Of a stretch of DNA of 64,000 nt, positions 1 through 8,991 are shown piece by piece. The stretch spans positions 1 through 64,000 of the forward strand of contig DAIDGW010000080.1 in assembly GCA_027452245.1 (NCBI GenBank), in the 5' to 3' direction. The notes below the pieces were generated by a model, which was given only the letters and a program-made list of their open reading frames with translations, was not told the origin of the DNA and did not search any database. How positions within the stretch are numbered: the stretch's first letter is position 1; every line of letters starts with the position of its first letter. This DNA is from Acidobacteriaceae bacterium (GTDB lineage: Bacteria; Acidobacteriota; Terriglobia; Terriglobales; Acidobacteriaceae). A program made the position numbers and the translations under genes.

Positions 1-211
1 CCACCATGAATTCCTCCGCTTTCGGATCCAAGTCCCGCTCCCGGAATGGCGAGGGGTCGATGGCATCAAAGAACTGCTTCAATTCTGAGACGTGAATTTT
101 GATGATGGAGCATTTCGAAGGAATAGGATCGCAGCTGAAGACTTGTCCTGCGGAGTGGCGAGACCTGCCATTTCGCGAACTTGCATAACACCCAGTGCGG
201 GGTGGATTCAT
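1..211 (-). CDS. partial gene, N-terminus only, unrecognised
   Basis: An open frame runs off the left edge of the window on the minus strand. The part nearest the edge (about residues 40-70) has protein-like composition, including the stretch FFDAIDPSPFRERDLDPKAE. The ATG at 211 is only the first in-frame candidate. The first 40 or so residues from it look poorly protein-like, so the true start may lie downstream at a non-ATG codon. I do not recognise the family with certainty. It follows the universal stress protein gene in the same direction, so the two may be co-transcribed. Confidence 0.5.
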   Translation of the reverse strand, partial: MNPPRTGCYASSRNGRSRHSAGQVFSCDPIPSKCSIIKIHVSELKQFFDAIDPSPFRERDLDPKAEEFMV

Positions 212-260
212 ACCAATCGAATAATGATGATACTCGCCATGCTCCCCGAAAGCAGACGGC

Positions 261-1160
261 TTAGTCGCTTACGTGCCGCACCGTCAGAACTGGGCAGCAT
301 GCATCTGAAATGATTGCAGAGGCATGCAACCAAGGCCTGCGGTCCGCAAAGAAAGTCGGCGGGGACTTCAGGCCCATAACGATCAGATCACTCTTTTGGT
401 CGCGCGAAAATTCAACAACCTTCTGCACCGCCTGACCAAAAACCACCTCGACCTGAATAGCGTTTCCGGATTCCAGATTATCGTCGCCGAGTTTTCGCAG
501 CTTCTCCTTAAGACTACCCACCAAATCCATGCTTGAAAGCAGAGATTCGTCATTTGTTCTCTCGACAACATGAAGCAGCGTCAGCTCGGCACCATGTTCG
601 TTTGCGATTGACGTGGCGTATGGCAATGCGGCAACCGACGCCGTTGAGAAATCCGTGGGGAACAATATGCTGCGCCGAGTGGAGCTGAACGACTCTGTGT
701 CCGGCACGCAAGGCCCGACGGTAAGTACCGGGCGCTTGGCATACCTAAAGACGCTCTCCGCAACGGATCCCATCAACATCTTTTCCATCCCGACGTGCCC
801 GTGCGTACCGATCACAATTAAGTCAATCTCATACCTGGTGGCAATACGCCTTAGCTCCTCCCACAAATCGCCAACCGCAACTACACTTTCGTGCTCTACG
901 TCTCTCAAGGCCCCACTTTTGATCAATTCCGAAACCAGTTTCTCTAGGTCGATCTGAGCCAATCTTGCGGCCTCGACCGCGGCATCGTAGCCGGCGACAT
1001 TAAACTCCCAGGATGAGACAACGTGCACGATATAAAACTTAGAGTGGTAACGACAAGCAATGGCTAACGCCTGTCTCAGAGCCTTTTCAGAAAGTGGCGA
1101 GAAGTCCGTCGGAGCCAGGACTCTACGTATAGACACGTGAGAAGCCGGTATTTGCGTCAT
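261..1160 (-). CDS. universal stress protein, two tandem UspA domains
   Basis: A cytoplasmic stress protein of 299 residues with two UspA domains in tandem (about 10-150 and 160-295). The first domain keeps the ATP-binding pattern G-2x-G-9x-G-S, visible as GTHGHVG followed by MGS, and the usual PVLTV end strand. The second has the DFS and PVLTVR landmarks but has lost the glycine pattern, so it probably does not bind ATP in the normal way. The start at 1160 has a GAGGG-type ribosome site upstream. UspA tandems act in resistance to starvation, redox or respiratory stress; the exact role cannot be read from sequence. Naming is secure, function general. Confidence 0.9.
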   Translation of the reverse strand: MTQIPASHVSIRRVLAPTDFSPLSEKALRQALAIACRYHSKFYIVHVVSSWEFNVAGYDAAVEAARLAQIDLEKLVSELIKSGALRDVEHESVVAVGDLWEELRRIATRYEIDLIVIGTHGHVGMEKMLMGSVAESVFRYAKRPVLTVGPCVPDTESFSSTRRSILFPTDFSTASVAALPYATSIANEHGAELTLLHVVERTNDESLLSSMDLVGSLKEKLRKLGDDNLESGNAIQVEVVFGQAVQKVVEFSRDQKSDLIVMGLKSPPTFFADRRPWLHASAIISDACCPVLTVRHVSD

Positions 1161-1264
1161 CGGGATTCCCTCATCTACTTCTTGTGCGCAGTTCGGAACT
1201 ATGGGCTGCCGACTTGCCAGACCGGGGGACTATCCGTGTGCACCGTGTCCGCGGACCGAACGTG

Positions 1265-1963
1265 TCACCTTGAAGTTCCTGTATGCCCGAGCTGATCATT
1301 GTCAGTGGCAGCCGTTCTTTCCTCTACTCGGGCAAGCGGCAAGTGCCACCGGTAGCGGACCGCAAGCAGGCGAAGTGCAATGCAGAGTGCCGCTCCGACT
1401 GGCGCCGCTACATGCAAAGGCATTCCTAACCGCTGGCCAACAACCGTGAAGGCCGCGCCCAGCAACGCAGCCACCGCATAGAGTTCGGTTCGCAATACCG
1501 TAGGAATTTCCATGACTAGCACATCGCGAACCATCCCGCCGCCGATTCCTGTTGTCATACCGAGAAGAGTCGCAGCAACCGGTCCCGCGTGAAACGCGAG
1601 CGCCTTGTCTGCTCCAGCAACACAAAACAGTCCCAGTCCGGCAGCGTCGAACAGCAGTACCGGACTACTCAGACGGTTGATGACGGGGTAAGCAAAAAAC
1701 ACAATCAGTCCGGCCAAAATGGACACAGCGACATAACGCCATTCGTTGATCGCCGCCGGCGGAATCGCGCCAATCATCATGTCGCGGGTAATCCCACCCG
1801 CGTTGCCGGTGACGAAGCAAAGAACCAGAATTCCAAAAGCATCCAATCGGTGCTTGACCGCTGCGATTGCACCGCTCAAAGCAAAGACGAAAGTCCCGGT
1901 GAGGTCGAACACGGCCAGAAACGTAGTAACTACGTGGTGGCTGTCGAGTCCGATCTGATTCAT
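1265..1963 (-). CDS. trimeric intracellular cation channel (TRIC/UPF0126) family membrane protein
   Basis: A 232-residue integral membrane protein made of two repeats of about three helices, each with a glycine-rich motif (GNAGGITRDM in the first, GIGGGMVRDV in the second). This is the UPF0126/YadS signature, related to TRIC potassium channels. The frame is open further upstream, but the ATG at 1963 is chosen because it overlaps the stop codon of the upstream amidohydrolase gene as ATGA, a classic translational-coupling arrangement, and because the protein then begins just before the first helix. The prokaryotic family is thought to conduct cations; the substrate here is unknown. The pairing with an M20 hydrolase has no obvious functional explanation. 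Confidence 0.85.
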   Translation of the reverse strand: MNQIGLDSHHVVTTFLAVFDLTGTFVFALSGAIAAVKHRLDAFGILVLCFVTGNAGGITRDMMIGAIPPAAINEWRYVAVSILAGLIVFFAYPVINRLSSPVLLFDAAGLGLFCVAGADKALAFHAGPVAATLLGMTTGIGGGMVRDVLVMEIPTVLRTELYAVAALLGAAFTVVGQRLGMPLHVAAPVGAALCIALRLLAVRYRWHLPLARVEERTAATDNDQLGHTGTSR

Positions 1964-3222
1964 GCCGCCAGCCAGGCTTGAGACGCTACGACGAGCGCCT
2001 GGACTCCTGTCTCCAAGGTAGGGTGAATCACGGGTGCGAAACGCGGGTTGTGGTTGGTCGGTAAATCGGCAGTCGTGCCGGACTTTTGGGCCTCGGCATA
2101 GATTTCGGGATCCGTACCACCCACAAACCAGAAGACAGACGGTGACTGCCACTCCGTGCCAAACGAGCCGAAGTCTTCGCTTGCGGTGGTTGGTTGAGTG
2201 TCTTTCACGCGGTCCGATGGGAAGAAGCTGCGGAAGGCATCGAGTGTGCGCCTTGTCGCCGCTGGATCATTCTTCACAAAGCCGTAACGGTCGAGCGGAG
2301 TGATCTCGGGCTTCTTGGGTGCCCTCGATGCTTCAGCTTCAGCGTTTACGATGCGTTCGATGGCACCGAGCACCCGCTTTCGGACATTTTCATCGAAAGT
2401 ACGTACGTTGAGTTTGATAATTGCCTCGTCGGGAATCACGTTTTCCTTCGTTCCCGCCTGCAGCGATCCGACGGTTACAACCGCAGCATCCGTGGGGGCG
2501 AGTTCACGCGACACAATGGTCTGCAGTCGGAGCACAGTCGCAGCAGCCATGACAACCGGGTCAATACTCGATTGAGGCATCGAACCGTGGGCGCCTCGAC
2601 CAAACATCCGGATTTGTAGACTATCTCCCGCCGAGGTGATCACTCCCGAGCGAGTACTGACTACGCCGGAGGACCCGACCATAACATGCTGTCCGAGTAT
2701 CGCGGTCGGTTTCGGGAAGCGCTTGAGTAAGCCATCATCAATCATTGCCTGCGCCCCGGTGCCCGTTTCCTCCGCCGGTTGAAAAACCGGCATCAGCGTA
2801 CCTCGCCATGCATCGGGGCTTTTCGCCATCAATGTGGCTGCTCCAATCAGCCACGTCACATGCATGTCATGGCCGCAGGCGTGCATCACCGGTACGGATT
2901 TGCCGTTCTCATTGGCAGTAACGTTGCTTGCATACGGCAGGCCAGTCGCCTCGCGAACTGGCAGCGCGTCCATATCCGACCGGAGCATGATCACCGGGCC
3001 ATCACCATTGCGAAGTAAACCCACCACTCCGGTTTTGCCTATACCCGTGGTCACTTCATAACCCACCGACCGGAGACGGTCCGCAGCAACACCGGCCGTC
3101 CGTTTTTCCTGCATGGACAGTTCAGGGTGCGAATGAATGTCTTTGTAAACCGATTCCAGGTCAGTAACCAATGGACCCAGATTGGAGAGAATGCTCTGCG
3201 CTTGGAGTGCTGGTTTAGCCAT
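1960..3222 (-). CDS. M20D-family amidohydrolase (hippurate / N-acyl amino acid hydrolase type)
   Basis: A 420-residue metal-dependent amidohydrolase. The co-catalytic metal landmarks are present: the HSHPELSMQE opening, the catalytic Asp block RSDMDALPVRE, HACGHDMH, and QPAEETGTGA with the catalytic Glu pair. The dimerisation (lid) domain begins near GRGAHGSMP, and a C-terminal His occurs near the end (NHNPRF). Members hydrolyse N-acyl or N-aroyl amino acids, or auxin conjugates in plant-associated bacteria. There is no signal peptide, so the protein is probably cytoplasmic. The start has AGAGG upstream. Its stop overlaps the start of the TRIC-type gene. Family is certain, substrate is not. 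Confidence 0.92.
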   Translation of the reverse strand: MAKPALQAQSILSNLGPLVTDLESVYKDIHSHPELSMQEKRTAGVAADRLRSVGYEVTTGIGKTGVVGLLRNGDGPVIMLRSDMDALPVREATGLPYASNVTANENGKSVPVMHACGHDMHVTWLIGAATLMAKSPDAWRGTLMPVFQPAEETGTGAQAMIDDGLLKRFPKPTAILGQHVMVGSSGVVSTRSGVITSAGDSLQIRMFGRGAHGSMPQSSIDPVVMAAATVLRLQTIVSRELAPTDAAVVTVGSLQAGTKENVIPDEAIIKLNVRTFDENVRKRVLGAIERIVNAEAEASRAPKKPEITPLDRYGFVKNDPAATRRTLDAFRSFFPSDRVKDTQPTTASEDFGSFGTEWQSPSVFWFVGGTDPEIYAEAQKSGTTADLPTNHNPRFAPVIHPTLETGVQALVVASQAWLAA

Positions 3223-3520
3223 ATTTCAGACCTCTTGGGCATCCGCTGACAATGGGGATTGCCACCCGTTCGAACAGCGTAGCCACAATTCTTATCGCCA
3301 CATGGTACTCCTCGCACAGCATTCTGCGTCACTTGCAGAGGACTCGGGGATCCGGTTTCGGAATCGCAGCAGTGCGCTGCTGGACAAACAATGGAGCATC
3401 GAGCGTATATTTGGGCTATCGGCAACTGGTGGGAGATCACCTGCTGTCAGTAGTTGCTTCTGTCCTCTGCAAACCAGCAACCCACTTTCTTACCTCAAAG
3501 TCGCTCTTCTGGAGGTCACA

Positions 3521-3784
3521 ATGACACATCGACGTAATAGGAAAGATGAACTCGGACCGGAATCGGCGGGTCAATCTGGCGATCTTCAGCAACTTTCCGA
3601 TATTGCTGATGCCGATTCCGAAAGCGTAGGGGAGTTGTTAGAGGAAGGAAATGCCATGGAGGCGGAGGCGGTCGGAGGTGTCGAAGACGCCAAGCCGCCC
3701 GACGTTTCTGAAGTTAGAACACGCGAGGTCCCCGAAGACGATGTACCCGCCGAGTACTTGAACAACGACAAGGACGTGGCTTGA
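3521..3784 (+). CDS. small acidic conserved-type protein, unknown function
   Basis: An 87-residue, strongly acidic protein with no cysteine and no membrane segment. It is preceded by a good GGAGG ribosome site 5 bases before the ATG, which decides the start over longer in-frame extensions. The middle reads SESVGELLEEGNAMEAE and the end carries a TREVPEDDVPAEYL block. I recall similar small acidic proteins from Acidobacteriota annotated only as hypothetical, but cannot verify this here. The composition suggests a largely disordered or nucleic-acid-mimicking protein; that is only inference. It sits 46 bases before the SnoaL-like gene and may share its transcript. Confidence 0.7.
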   Translation: MTHRRNRKDELGPESAGQSGDLQQLSDIADADSESVGELLEEGNAMEAEAVGGVEDAKPPDVSEVRTREVPEDDVPAEYLNNDKDVA

Positions 3785-3826
3785 GCGTTAGGGAGGATTG
3801 GACCGCCAAGACAAAGGAGATGCGTC

Positions 3827-4240
3827 ATGGATGCCGCAATCAATCTGCAAAACATGAAGAAGCTGGATGAGTCCTGGAATGCGCAGGACTTGCAAACCTT
3901 TCGCAAATATCACACCAAAGATTGCATTGTGCGCTGGCCCAGTCAACCTCCCATACATGGCGTGGACGCCCACGAACAGGAAGCGATTGCATTCTTCAAG
4001 ATGTTTCCGGATCATCATCTGATTAACAATCCATATAAGATCATGCTCGCACAAGGTGAGTGGATATGCACCGTTGCGGATTTTCGGGGAACAATGAAGG
4101 GCGCAATGACCATGCCTGACGGAACCGTCATCTGGCCCACGAATATGAGCTTTCACATCGACTTCTGTACCGTCGCGCGGCGGAATGAACAGGGCCAGAT
4201 CGTGGAAGAGAATCTTTTTTCGACCTTATGGGCATGCTGA
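3827..4240 (+). CDS. SnoaL-like / ester cyclase-type NTF2-fold protein
   Basis: A 137-residue single-domain protein of the NTF2-like superfamily, SnoaL/ester-cyclase branch. The pattern is typical: an N-terminal helix with WNAQDLQTFRKYH, a conserved turn before the IHG segment, and a late strand of the form FHIDFCTVAR. Members are small cone-shaped cyclases, isomerases or binding proteins, and sequence does not settle which. An AAGGAG-type ribosome site precedes the ATG. It lies between the small acidic gene and the dioxygenase gene on the same strand, and the three may be co-transcribed. Confidence 0.8.
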   Translation: MDAAINLQNMKKLDESWNAQDLQTFRKYHTKDCIVRWPSQPPIHGVDAHEQEAIAFFKMFPDHHLINNPYKIMLAQGEWICTVADFRGTMKGAMTMPDGTVIWPTNMSFHIDFCTVARRNEQGQIVEENLFSTLWAC

Positions 4241-4297
4241 GACAAATCGGCGTGATTCCGGATCAAGCACGAAAGGCAGCATAAGGGGGGGCGAACC

Positions 4298-5080
4298 ATG
4301 GCAGAGCGGATGCCAGCGTTGTTCATAGGGCACGGGAATCCCATGAATGCGCTGCTGGCAAACCCTTATACCCAGAGGTGGGCAGCCATCGGCGCAACGC
4401 TGCCGAGGCCCAAGGCGATACTCTCGGTGTCCGCGCACTGGTACATCGAAGACGCGGCGGTCACCGTGAGCACTGCTCCGAGGACGATTCATGACTTCGG
4501 CGGCTTTCCGCACGAGCTGTATCAGTTGCACTACCCCGCGCCAGGCGATCCCAACCTTGCTGCGCGGGTCGAAAAATTGCTTGCACCTACGCCGGTGCGA
4601 CGCGACGATCGTTGGGGTCTCGACCACGGCACCTGGTCGGTTCTGCTCCACGTCTATCCAGAAGCCGATATTCCAGTGGTTCAGCTCAGCATTGATGAGA
4701 CGCAAGCGCCTTCATTTCATTATGAAGTTGGCAAGCGTCTGGCGCCTTTGCGGGAAGAAGGTGTTCTCATTTTGGGAAGCGGTAACCTCGTGCACAACTT
4801 GCATGCCTATGCTTGGGGAAGGCATGTACCGGAGCCATACGATTGGGCTGTGTCGTTTGAGAATCGAGTCCGCGAGTTGCTTTTAGCGGGAGACTACAAG
4901 CCGCTCGTGAATTACGAGCACCAGCTCGGCAGCGAAGCGGAATTGGCGGTACCTACACCAGATCATTATCTGCCTCTGCTCTATGTTGCCGGCACTCGCA
5001 CGTCATCCGAACTAGTCACGTTTCCCGTTGAGGGCGTGGATGGCGGGTCAGTTTCGATGTTGGCCGTGAGAGTCGGCTGA
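4298..5080 (+). CDS. ygiD: LigB-superfamily extradiol dioxygenase (4,5-DOPA dioxygenase type)
   Basis: A 260-residue class III extradiol ring-cleavage dioxygenase-like protein. The family landmarks are clear: the opening PALFIGHGNPMNAL with the first metal His, SVSAHWY, the GGFPHELYQLHYPAPG block, and GLDHGTWSVL with further metal-binding residues, then GSGNLVHNL near residue 165. Length matches the YgiD/DODA group, which opens the ring of DOPA or related catechols. The true substrate in this organism is unknown, so the E. coli symbol is offered by family resemblance only. The start follows a GGGGGGCG-rich stretch. It reads in the same direction as the SnoaL-like gene 57 bases upstream. Confidence 0.88.
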   Translation: MAERMPALFIGHGNPMNALLANPYTQRWAAIGATLPRPKAILSVSAHWYIEDAAVTVSTAPRTIHDFGGFPHELYQLHYPAPGDPNLAARVEKLLAPTPVRRDDRWGLDHGTWSVLLHVYPEADIPVVQLSIDETQAPSFHYEVGKRLAPLREEGVLILGSGNLVHNLHAYAWGRHVPEPYDWAVSFENRVRELLLAGDYKPLVNYEHQLGSEAELAVPTPDHYLPLLYVAGTRTSSELVTFPVEGVDGGSVSMLAVRVG

Positions 5081-5190
5081 TGAATTGGCCAGCGTGGAAT
5101 TCATGGTGAAATACACAAGGGCTCAAATCGGGTTGAGGGTTCCTCGGATCCCGGTTCATGCGAAGAGCCGAAAGGGGATGCGGTAGCACT

Positions 5191-5213
5191 TGAGGTTGCA
5201 ATCTGCAACCTCA
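5191..5213. repeat. 10-bp perfect inverted repeat between two operons
   Basis: TGAGGTTGCA and TGCAACCTCA form a perfect inverted repeat around a 3-base loop, about 110 bases after the dioxygenase gene and about 70 before the TIM-barrel gene. There is no T run after it, so a simple intrinsic terminator is not certain. It could be a terminator-like hairpin or an operator for the downstream operon. Confidence 0.45.
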
Positions 5214-5281
5214 GAATGCCTTCCCCTCATGCGCAAGGTGCATCCCCAATTTTCCCTGCTGCTTTGTTACACTGGCGCGCT

Positions 5282-6220
5282 ATGCATTCGAGCACGCGAA
5301 GAGAATTTCTGATATCTACGACAACGGTGGCGACGGCGTTTGTCTTGTCTCCCTGGTGTGTCGCTGACACGAACTCTACACCGCACGTAGATTTTCCCTC
5401 GAGACCCCGAGGCCGCGTTGCTGTGGCTTCGTATCCCTTTCGCGAATTCATAGCAGGCCCTGAACACAAAGCAGGAAATCCGACCATTGAACTCGTGGAT
5501 TTCCCGGCGCATATAGTGCAGAAATTCCAGGTGCACCACATCGAACCATGGTCGGCGCACTTCCCTGCAACGGATGTGCAATACCTTGAGCAGTTTCGTA
5601 GGGCTGCGGCAAAAGCCAATTGCGGAGTTGCGAACATCGCGGTTGACGGAGAAGAAAGCCCTTACGCAGCGAATCGGGCTGAGCGCGAGAAGGCGATTGA
5701 ATTTCGAAAGCAGTGGATTGATATCGCCGCGCGAATTGGATCACCCAGCGTGCGCACAAATATTCCGAGGGCGAAAGATTCGAAGCCAGAGGCTGCGAGG
5801 CTCGGCACCAGTCTTAAAATCATTGCCGACCATGGCGCAAAAAAGAATGTCGTGGTGCACCTGGAGAATGACAATCCGGTCAGTGAAGATCCTTTTTTTC
5901 TAGTGCAGGTGGTCGAGCGGGTGAACAGCGCATGGCTGCATACCCTGCCGGACTTCGGCAACACCCTGAATGCACATGACCCGGATTATGCCTATCGCGC
6001 CATCAATGCTATGTTTGCCCATGCATACGGCATCTGCCATGTGAAGAACCGCGAGGTTAACTCGCAGGGCAAGGTCACACAGGTGGACCTGGCACGCACT
6101 TTCGCGATTCTGAGAAAGCACGACTACAAGGGATACTGCTCAATCGAATACGATGCACCGGGTGATCCGTATGCCGCGACGGCTGGACTGGTTGAGCAGA
6201 CGGTTCGGTATCTGAGCTAG
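5282..6220 (+). CDS. exported TIM-barrel protein, sugar phosphate isomerase/epimerase-like
   Basis: A 312-residue AP-endonuclease-2-like TIM-barrel protein from the ATG at 5282. That start leads straight into a Tat-type signal, TRREFL followed by a hydrophobic stretch ending near CVAD. Barrel landmarks include the metal-ligand areas VVVHLENDNP, TLPDFGNTLN, ICHVKNRE and the final YCSIEYD. The family covers xylose isomerase-like, hydroxypyruvate isomerase-like and 3-keto-sugar processing enzymes. It is the first gene of a tight operon with a GMC oxidoreductase, which points to keto-sugar chemistry in the periplasm; that role is inference from context. Confidence 0.85.
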   Translation: MHSSTRREFLISTTTVATAFVLSPWCVADTNSTPHVDFPSRPRGRVAVASYPFREFIAGPEHKAGNPTIELVDFPAHIVQKFQVHHIEPWSAHFPATDVQYLEQFRRAAAKANCGVANIAVDGEESPYAANRAEREKAIEFRKQWIDIAARIGSPSVRTNIPRAKDSKPEAARLGTSLKIIADHGAKKNVVVHLENDNPVSEDPFFLVQVVERVNSAWLHTLPDFGNTLNAHDPDYAYRAINAMFAHAYGICHVKNREVNSQGKVTQVDLARTFAILRKHDYKGYCSIEYDAPGDPYAATAGLVEQTVRYLS

Positions 6221-6244
6221 CCATCGAGTGGTTTGGGGGAAATT

Positions 6245-6856
6245 ATGGCAGGGCAAGGCATTGAGCGCCGGCAAGTGTTGAAAATTCTGGGGACGGCAGC
6301 GGCGGCCGCGCAAGTTCCAGGCTTCAGCCGATGGGCATTTGCTTGCGGCCATGCCGGGAACGCCGCGGCACAGATTCGACCGGCAACGTATCAACCCGTT
6401 TTTTTCACGACGGGTGAGTATGCTTCCGTGGAACGTCTTTGCGATCTGATCATTCCAGCAGATGAAACCCCGGGAGCGAAAGAGGCGGGAGTAGCCGAGT
6501 TCATCGACTTCATGGTGGCGAACGATCCGGAAGCGCAGTATCCGTTCCGCACCGGGCTCACATGGCTGGACGCGGAGAGTGATCGCATGGCAGGAAAGCA
6601 TTTTATCGAACTGCTGCCGGACCAGCAGATGCAGTTGCTCGAACCGCTGGCTTATAAGGAAAAAGCGCGGCCGGGCAGCGAAGAAGGTCAGGCGTTCTTT
6701 CATCTGGTGAGGGATTTCGTTGTAACAGGTTACTACACCAGCGAGATTGGCTACCGGCAACTGGATAATCCGGCGCTCAAGCTCTACTCTGAATCGCCAG
6801 CCTGCCCGCACATGGATGATCCAGAACATACGCGCCTTTCGCCTTCAGCTATTTAA
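6245..6856 (+). CDS. gluconate 2-dehydrogenase subunit 3 family protein (Tat-targeted)
   Basis: A 203-residue small subunit of the gluconate 2-dehydrogenase subunit 3 family. A twin-arginine motif (ERRQVLKILG) opens the protein. The mature part contains the family block LCDLIIPADETPGAKEAGV and a conserved TGLTWLDAES stretch. Such subunits lack the flavin and carry the Tat signal for the large GMC subunit, which is exported as a folded partner. The ATG at 6245 is chosen over an in-frame TTG at 6233 because a GGGGGA site lies 6 bases before the ATG. It is 24 bases after the TIM-barrel gene and 18 before the GMC gene. Confidence 0.88.
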   Translation: MAGQGIERRQVLKILGTAAAAAQVPGFSRWAFACGHAGNAAAQIRPATYQPVFFTTGEYASVERLCDLIIPADETPGAKEAGVAEFIDFMVANDPEAQYPFRTGLTWLDAESDRMAGKHFIELLPDQQMQLLEPLAYKEKARPGSEEGQAFFHLVRDFVVTGYYTSEIGYRQLDNPALKLYSESPACPHMDDPEHTRLSPSAI

Positions 6857-6874
6857 TAGTTTTTGCGGAGAATC

Positions 6875-8542
6875 ATGGCAAAACAGATCTACGACGTGAT
6901 TGTCATCGGGACCGGCGCCGGCGGCGGAATGGCGATCAAGACTCTTTGCGAGGCCGGCTTCAAGGTGTGCGCTCTAAATGCAGGCCGCAGACTCGATCCA
7001 GAAAAGGATTTTCGCTTTCACCGCATGCCCTGGGACATGAAGTTTCGCGGCTTGGATGACCCAAAAAGCCGTGGCTTGTCGTACGGTTACATGGACAACG
7101 AATATACCAAGGCGGCATGGGATCATGAAATTCCATTTACCACGGCACCTGGTAGCGCATGGATGTGGCCGCGCTGTAACGCCGTGGGGGGGAAAACAAA
7201 CTTCTGGGGGCGGAGCTCGGCTCGCTTTGCTGATATTGATTTTCGCGCGGCTTCACTCGATGGCTATGACGTCGACTGGCCCGTAACCTACGAAGAGATT
7301 GCTCCGTATTACACGCGCGTCGAAAAGATGATTGGGGTTGCAAGTACAGTGCAGAACCGGCCCAGCAATCCTGATGGGTCTTATCTTCCGCCGATGAATT
7401 TTCGCTGTCTGGATCGAATCCTGGAATCGGGAGCGAACAAACGCGGTGTCCCTTATCTTCCGGATCGCATCGCGCAGCTCACGCAGCCGCACAACGGACA
7501 TCCGCAATGCCACTTCTGCGGAGAGTGCACAACAGGCTGCGATGTGGGCGCATTCTTTTCGTCTCCATACTTCCTGCTGCCGAAGGCGGAAGCCACGAAA
7601 AACCTTGAACTTCGCACGGATGCCTTGGCGCGAAACATACTCGTCGACGAGAGCGGAAGCGCCTCGGGCGTAGCGTACATCGATCGGAAGACGAAACAAG
7701 AAATCGAGGTGTACGGGAGAGCTGTGGTGGTTGCAGCGGGTTGCATTGAGTCTTCACGGATTATGCTCAACTCCAAGTCGAGGCATTGGCCCGGTGGGAT
7801 CGCGAACTCCAGCGGTCAGCTTGGACGCAATCTCTGCGATCATCTCTACGGCGAGTCGGCCCGCGGATACCTGCCACAGTTAGTTGGGCAGCCAAGTTTC
7901 CCCGACCATGTTTCCGACAGCACGATCGCGTGGATGCCGCGTTGGCAGAACTTGGATAATCCGCAGCAGGAGAAATTCATTCGGGGATATTCGGTCTACC
8001 CGGATGGAGGCTGTTCGGATTTTCCGTGGTATGCGAACGATCTCGAGGGATTTGGGGCGTCATTCAAACGCGAAATCAAACGGCGCTATCCAAGTCCGGT
8101 CAGCTTCACGGTGCAGGCACCCACGTTGCGTTCGGACACGAATTACGTTGACCTTGATCCCGAAGTTAAAGATCCGTACGGAATTCCAGTCGCGCGCATC
8201 CACTTTCAATGGGATGAGAATGTACTGAAGATGTGGGAGCATTCGAAACAGGTCTGTGCCGATGTTCTGCGGGCGGCCGGGGGGATTTTCGAAGGATCTG
8301 CAGATGCGCCAGAGATTCCGGGCTGGAGTCTGCACGAAACGGGCACGTGCCGGATGGGGAATGATCCCAAAAAGTTCGTGACGAACAAATTCGGCCAGAC
8401 TCACGACGTGCCGAATCTTTACGTTTGCGACGCCAGCGTCTTTCTGAACTGCACCGACAAGACGACGACCATCAGCATTCTGACGTTTTCGCTGCGCACC
8501 TCCGAGCATCTGATCGAGAACTTCCGGCGGGGAGACCACTAG
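6875..8542 (+). CDS. GMC-family FAD oxidoreductase, large subunit
   Basis: A 555-residue glucose-methanol-choline oxidoreductase. The FAD dinucleotide-binding motif GTGAGGGMAIK lies at about residue 12. A four-cysteine-like stretch CHFCGECTTGCDVGA near residue 210 is typical of the gluconate or glucoside dehydrogenase branch. The C-terminal FAD/active-site region has HETGTCRMG and the LYVCDASVFLNC end block. With the subunit-3 partner upstream it should form a periplasmic sugar dehydrogenase complex. The ATG at 6875 follows GCGGAG. The protein has no export signal of its own, consistent with co-export. The specific sugar is not determinable; glycoside 3-oxidation is one known activity of the family. 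Confidence 0.92.
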   Translation: MAKQIYDVIVIGTGAGGGMAIKTLCEAGFKVCALNAGRRLDPEKDFRFHRMPWDMKFRGLDDPKSRGLSYGYMDNEYTKAAWDHEIPFTTAPGSAWMWPRCNAVGGKTNFWGRSSARFADIDFRAASLDGYDVDWPVTYEEIAPYYTRVEKMIGVASTVQNRPSNPDGSYLPPMNFRCLDRILESGANKRGVPYLPDRIAQLTQPHNGHPQCHFCGECTTGCDVGAFFSSPYFLLPKAEATKNLELRTDALARNILVDESGSASGVAYIDRKTKQEIEVYGRAVVVAAGCIESSRIMLNSKSRHWPGGIANSSGQLGRNLCDHLYGESARGYLPQLVGQPSFPDHVSDSTIAWMPRWQNLDNPQQEKFIRGYSVYPDGGCSDFPWYANDLEGFGASFKREIKRRYPSPVSFTVQAPTLRSDTNYVDLDPEVKDPYGIPVARIHFQWDENVLKMWEHSKQVCADVLRAAGGIFEGSADAPEIPGWSLHETGTCRMGNDPKKFVTNKFGQTHDVPNLYVCDASVFLNCTDKTTTISILTFSLRTSEHLIENFRRGDH

Positions 8543-8543
8543 C

Positions 8544-8939
8544 ATGACCGGTCGGGGATTCCGTGGGGTAATTTTCATCCGAATTGCCGTCGGCCTGATC
8601 TTCTTCACGCAGGGCATACTGAAATATACGGACGCCAATATGGGAGTAATCCGGTTCACCCGAATCGGATTCCCGCACCCCGCATTCACAGCTCATTTTG
8701 TAGGTGCGTTTGAGATCGTCTTTGGGCTTCTAGTGCTTGTGGGGCTTTGGACTCGACTGACGACCATCCCGCTATTAGTAATTATCTGCACGGCAATTGC
8801 GACCACGAAGATTCCGGAATTTAGCCGGGCAAATGAAGGCTTCTGGTTCATGGTTAGCGACGCCCGTACCGATTTCGCCATGCTGATGTCACTTCTGTTC
8901 CTGCTGACGAATGCCTGGGTAGATCGCGCATCATCCTGA
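8544..8939 (+). CDS. DoxX-family membrane protein
   Basis: A 131-residue membrane protein with four predicted helices of the DoxX type. The opening RIAVGLIFFTQGILKY is characteristic, followed by FVGAFEIVFGLLVLVGLWTR and a C-terminal helix pair. DoxX proteins occur with respiratory or oxidative modules, and some interact with quinones. The ATG starts one base after the stop of the GMC gene, so it is surely in the same transcript. In this setting it may link the sugar dehydrogenase to the membrane electron pool; that is inference. It closes the four-gene operon. Confidence 0.85.
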   Translation: MTGRGFRGVIFIRIAVGLIFFTQGILKYTDANMGVIRFTRIGFPHPAFTAHFVGAFEIVFGLLVLVGLWTRLTTIPLLVIICTAIATTKIPEFSRANEGFWFMVSDARTDFAMLMSLLFLLTNAWVDRASS

Positions 8940-8991
8940 CTGAACATAGCTTGCCGGGGCATTAAGCCATGGGATATGACCTTCGGAATCA

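Noticed and set aside
8544-8962. Minus-strand frames antisense to the DoxX gene
   Set aside because: Shadow frames of a well-supported membrane protein.
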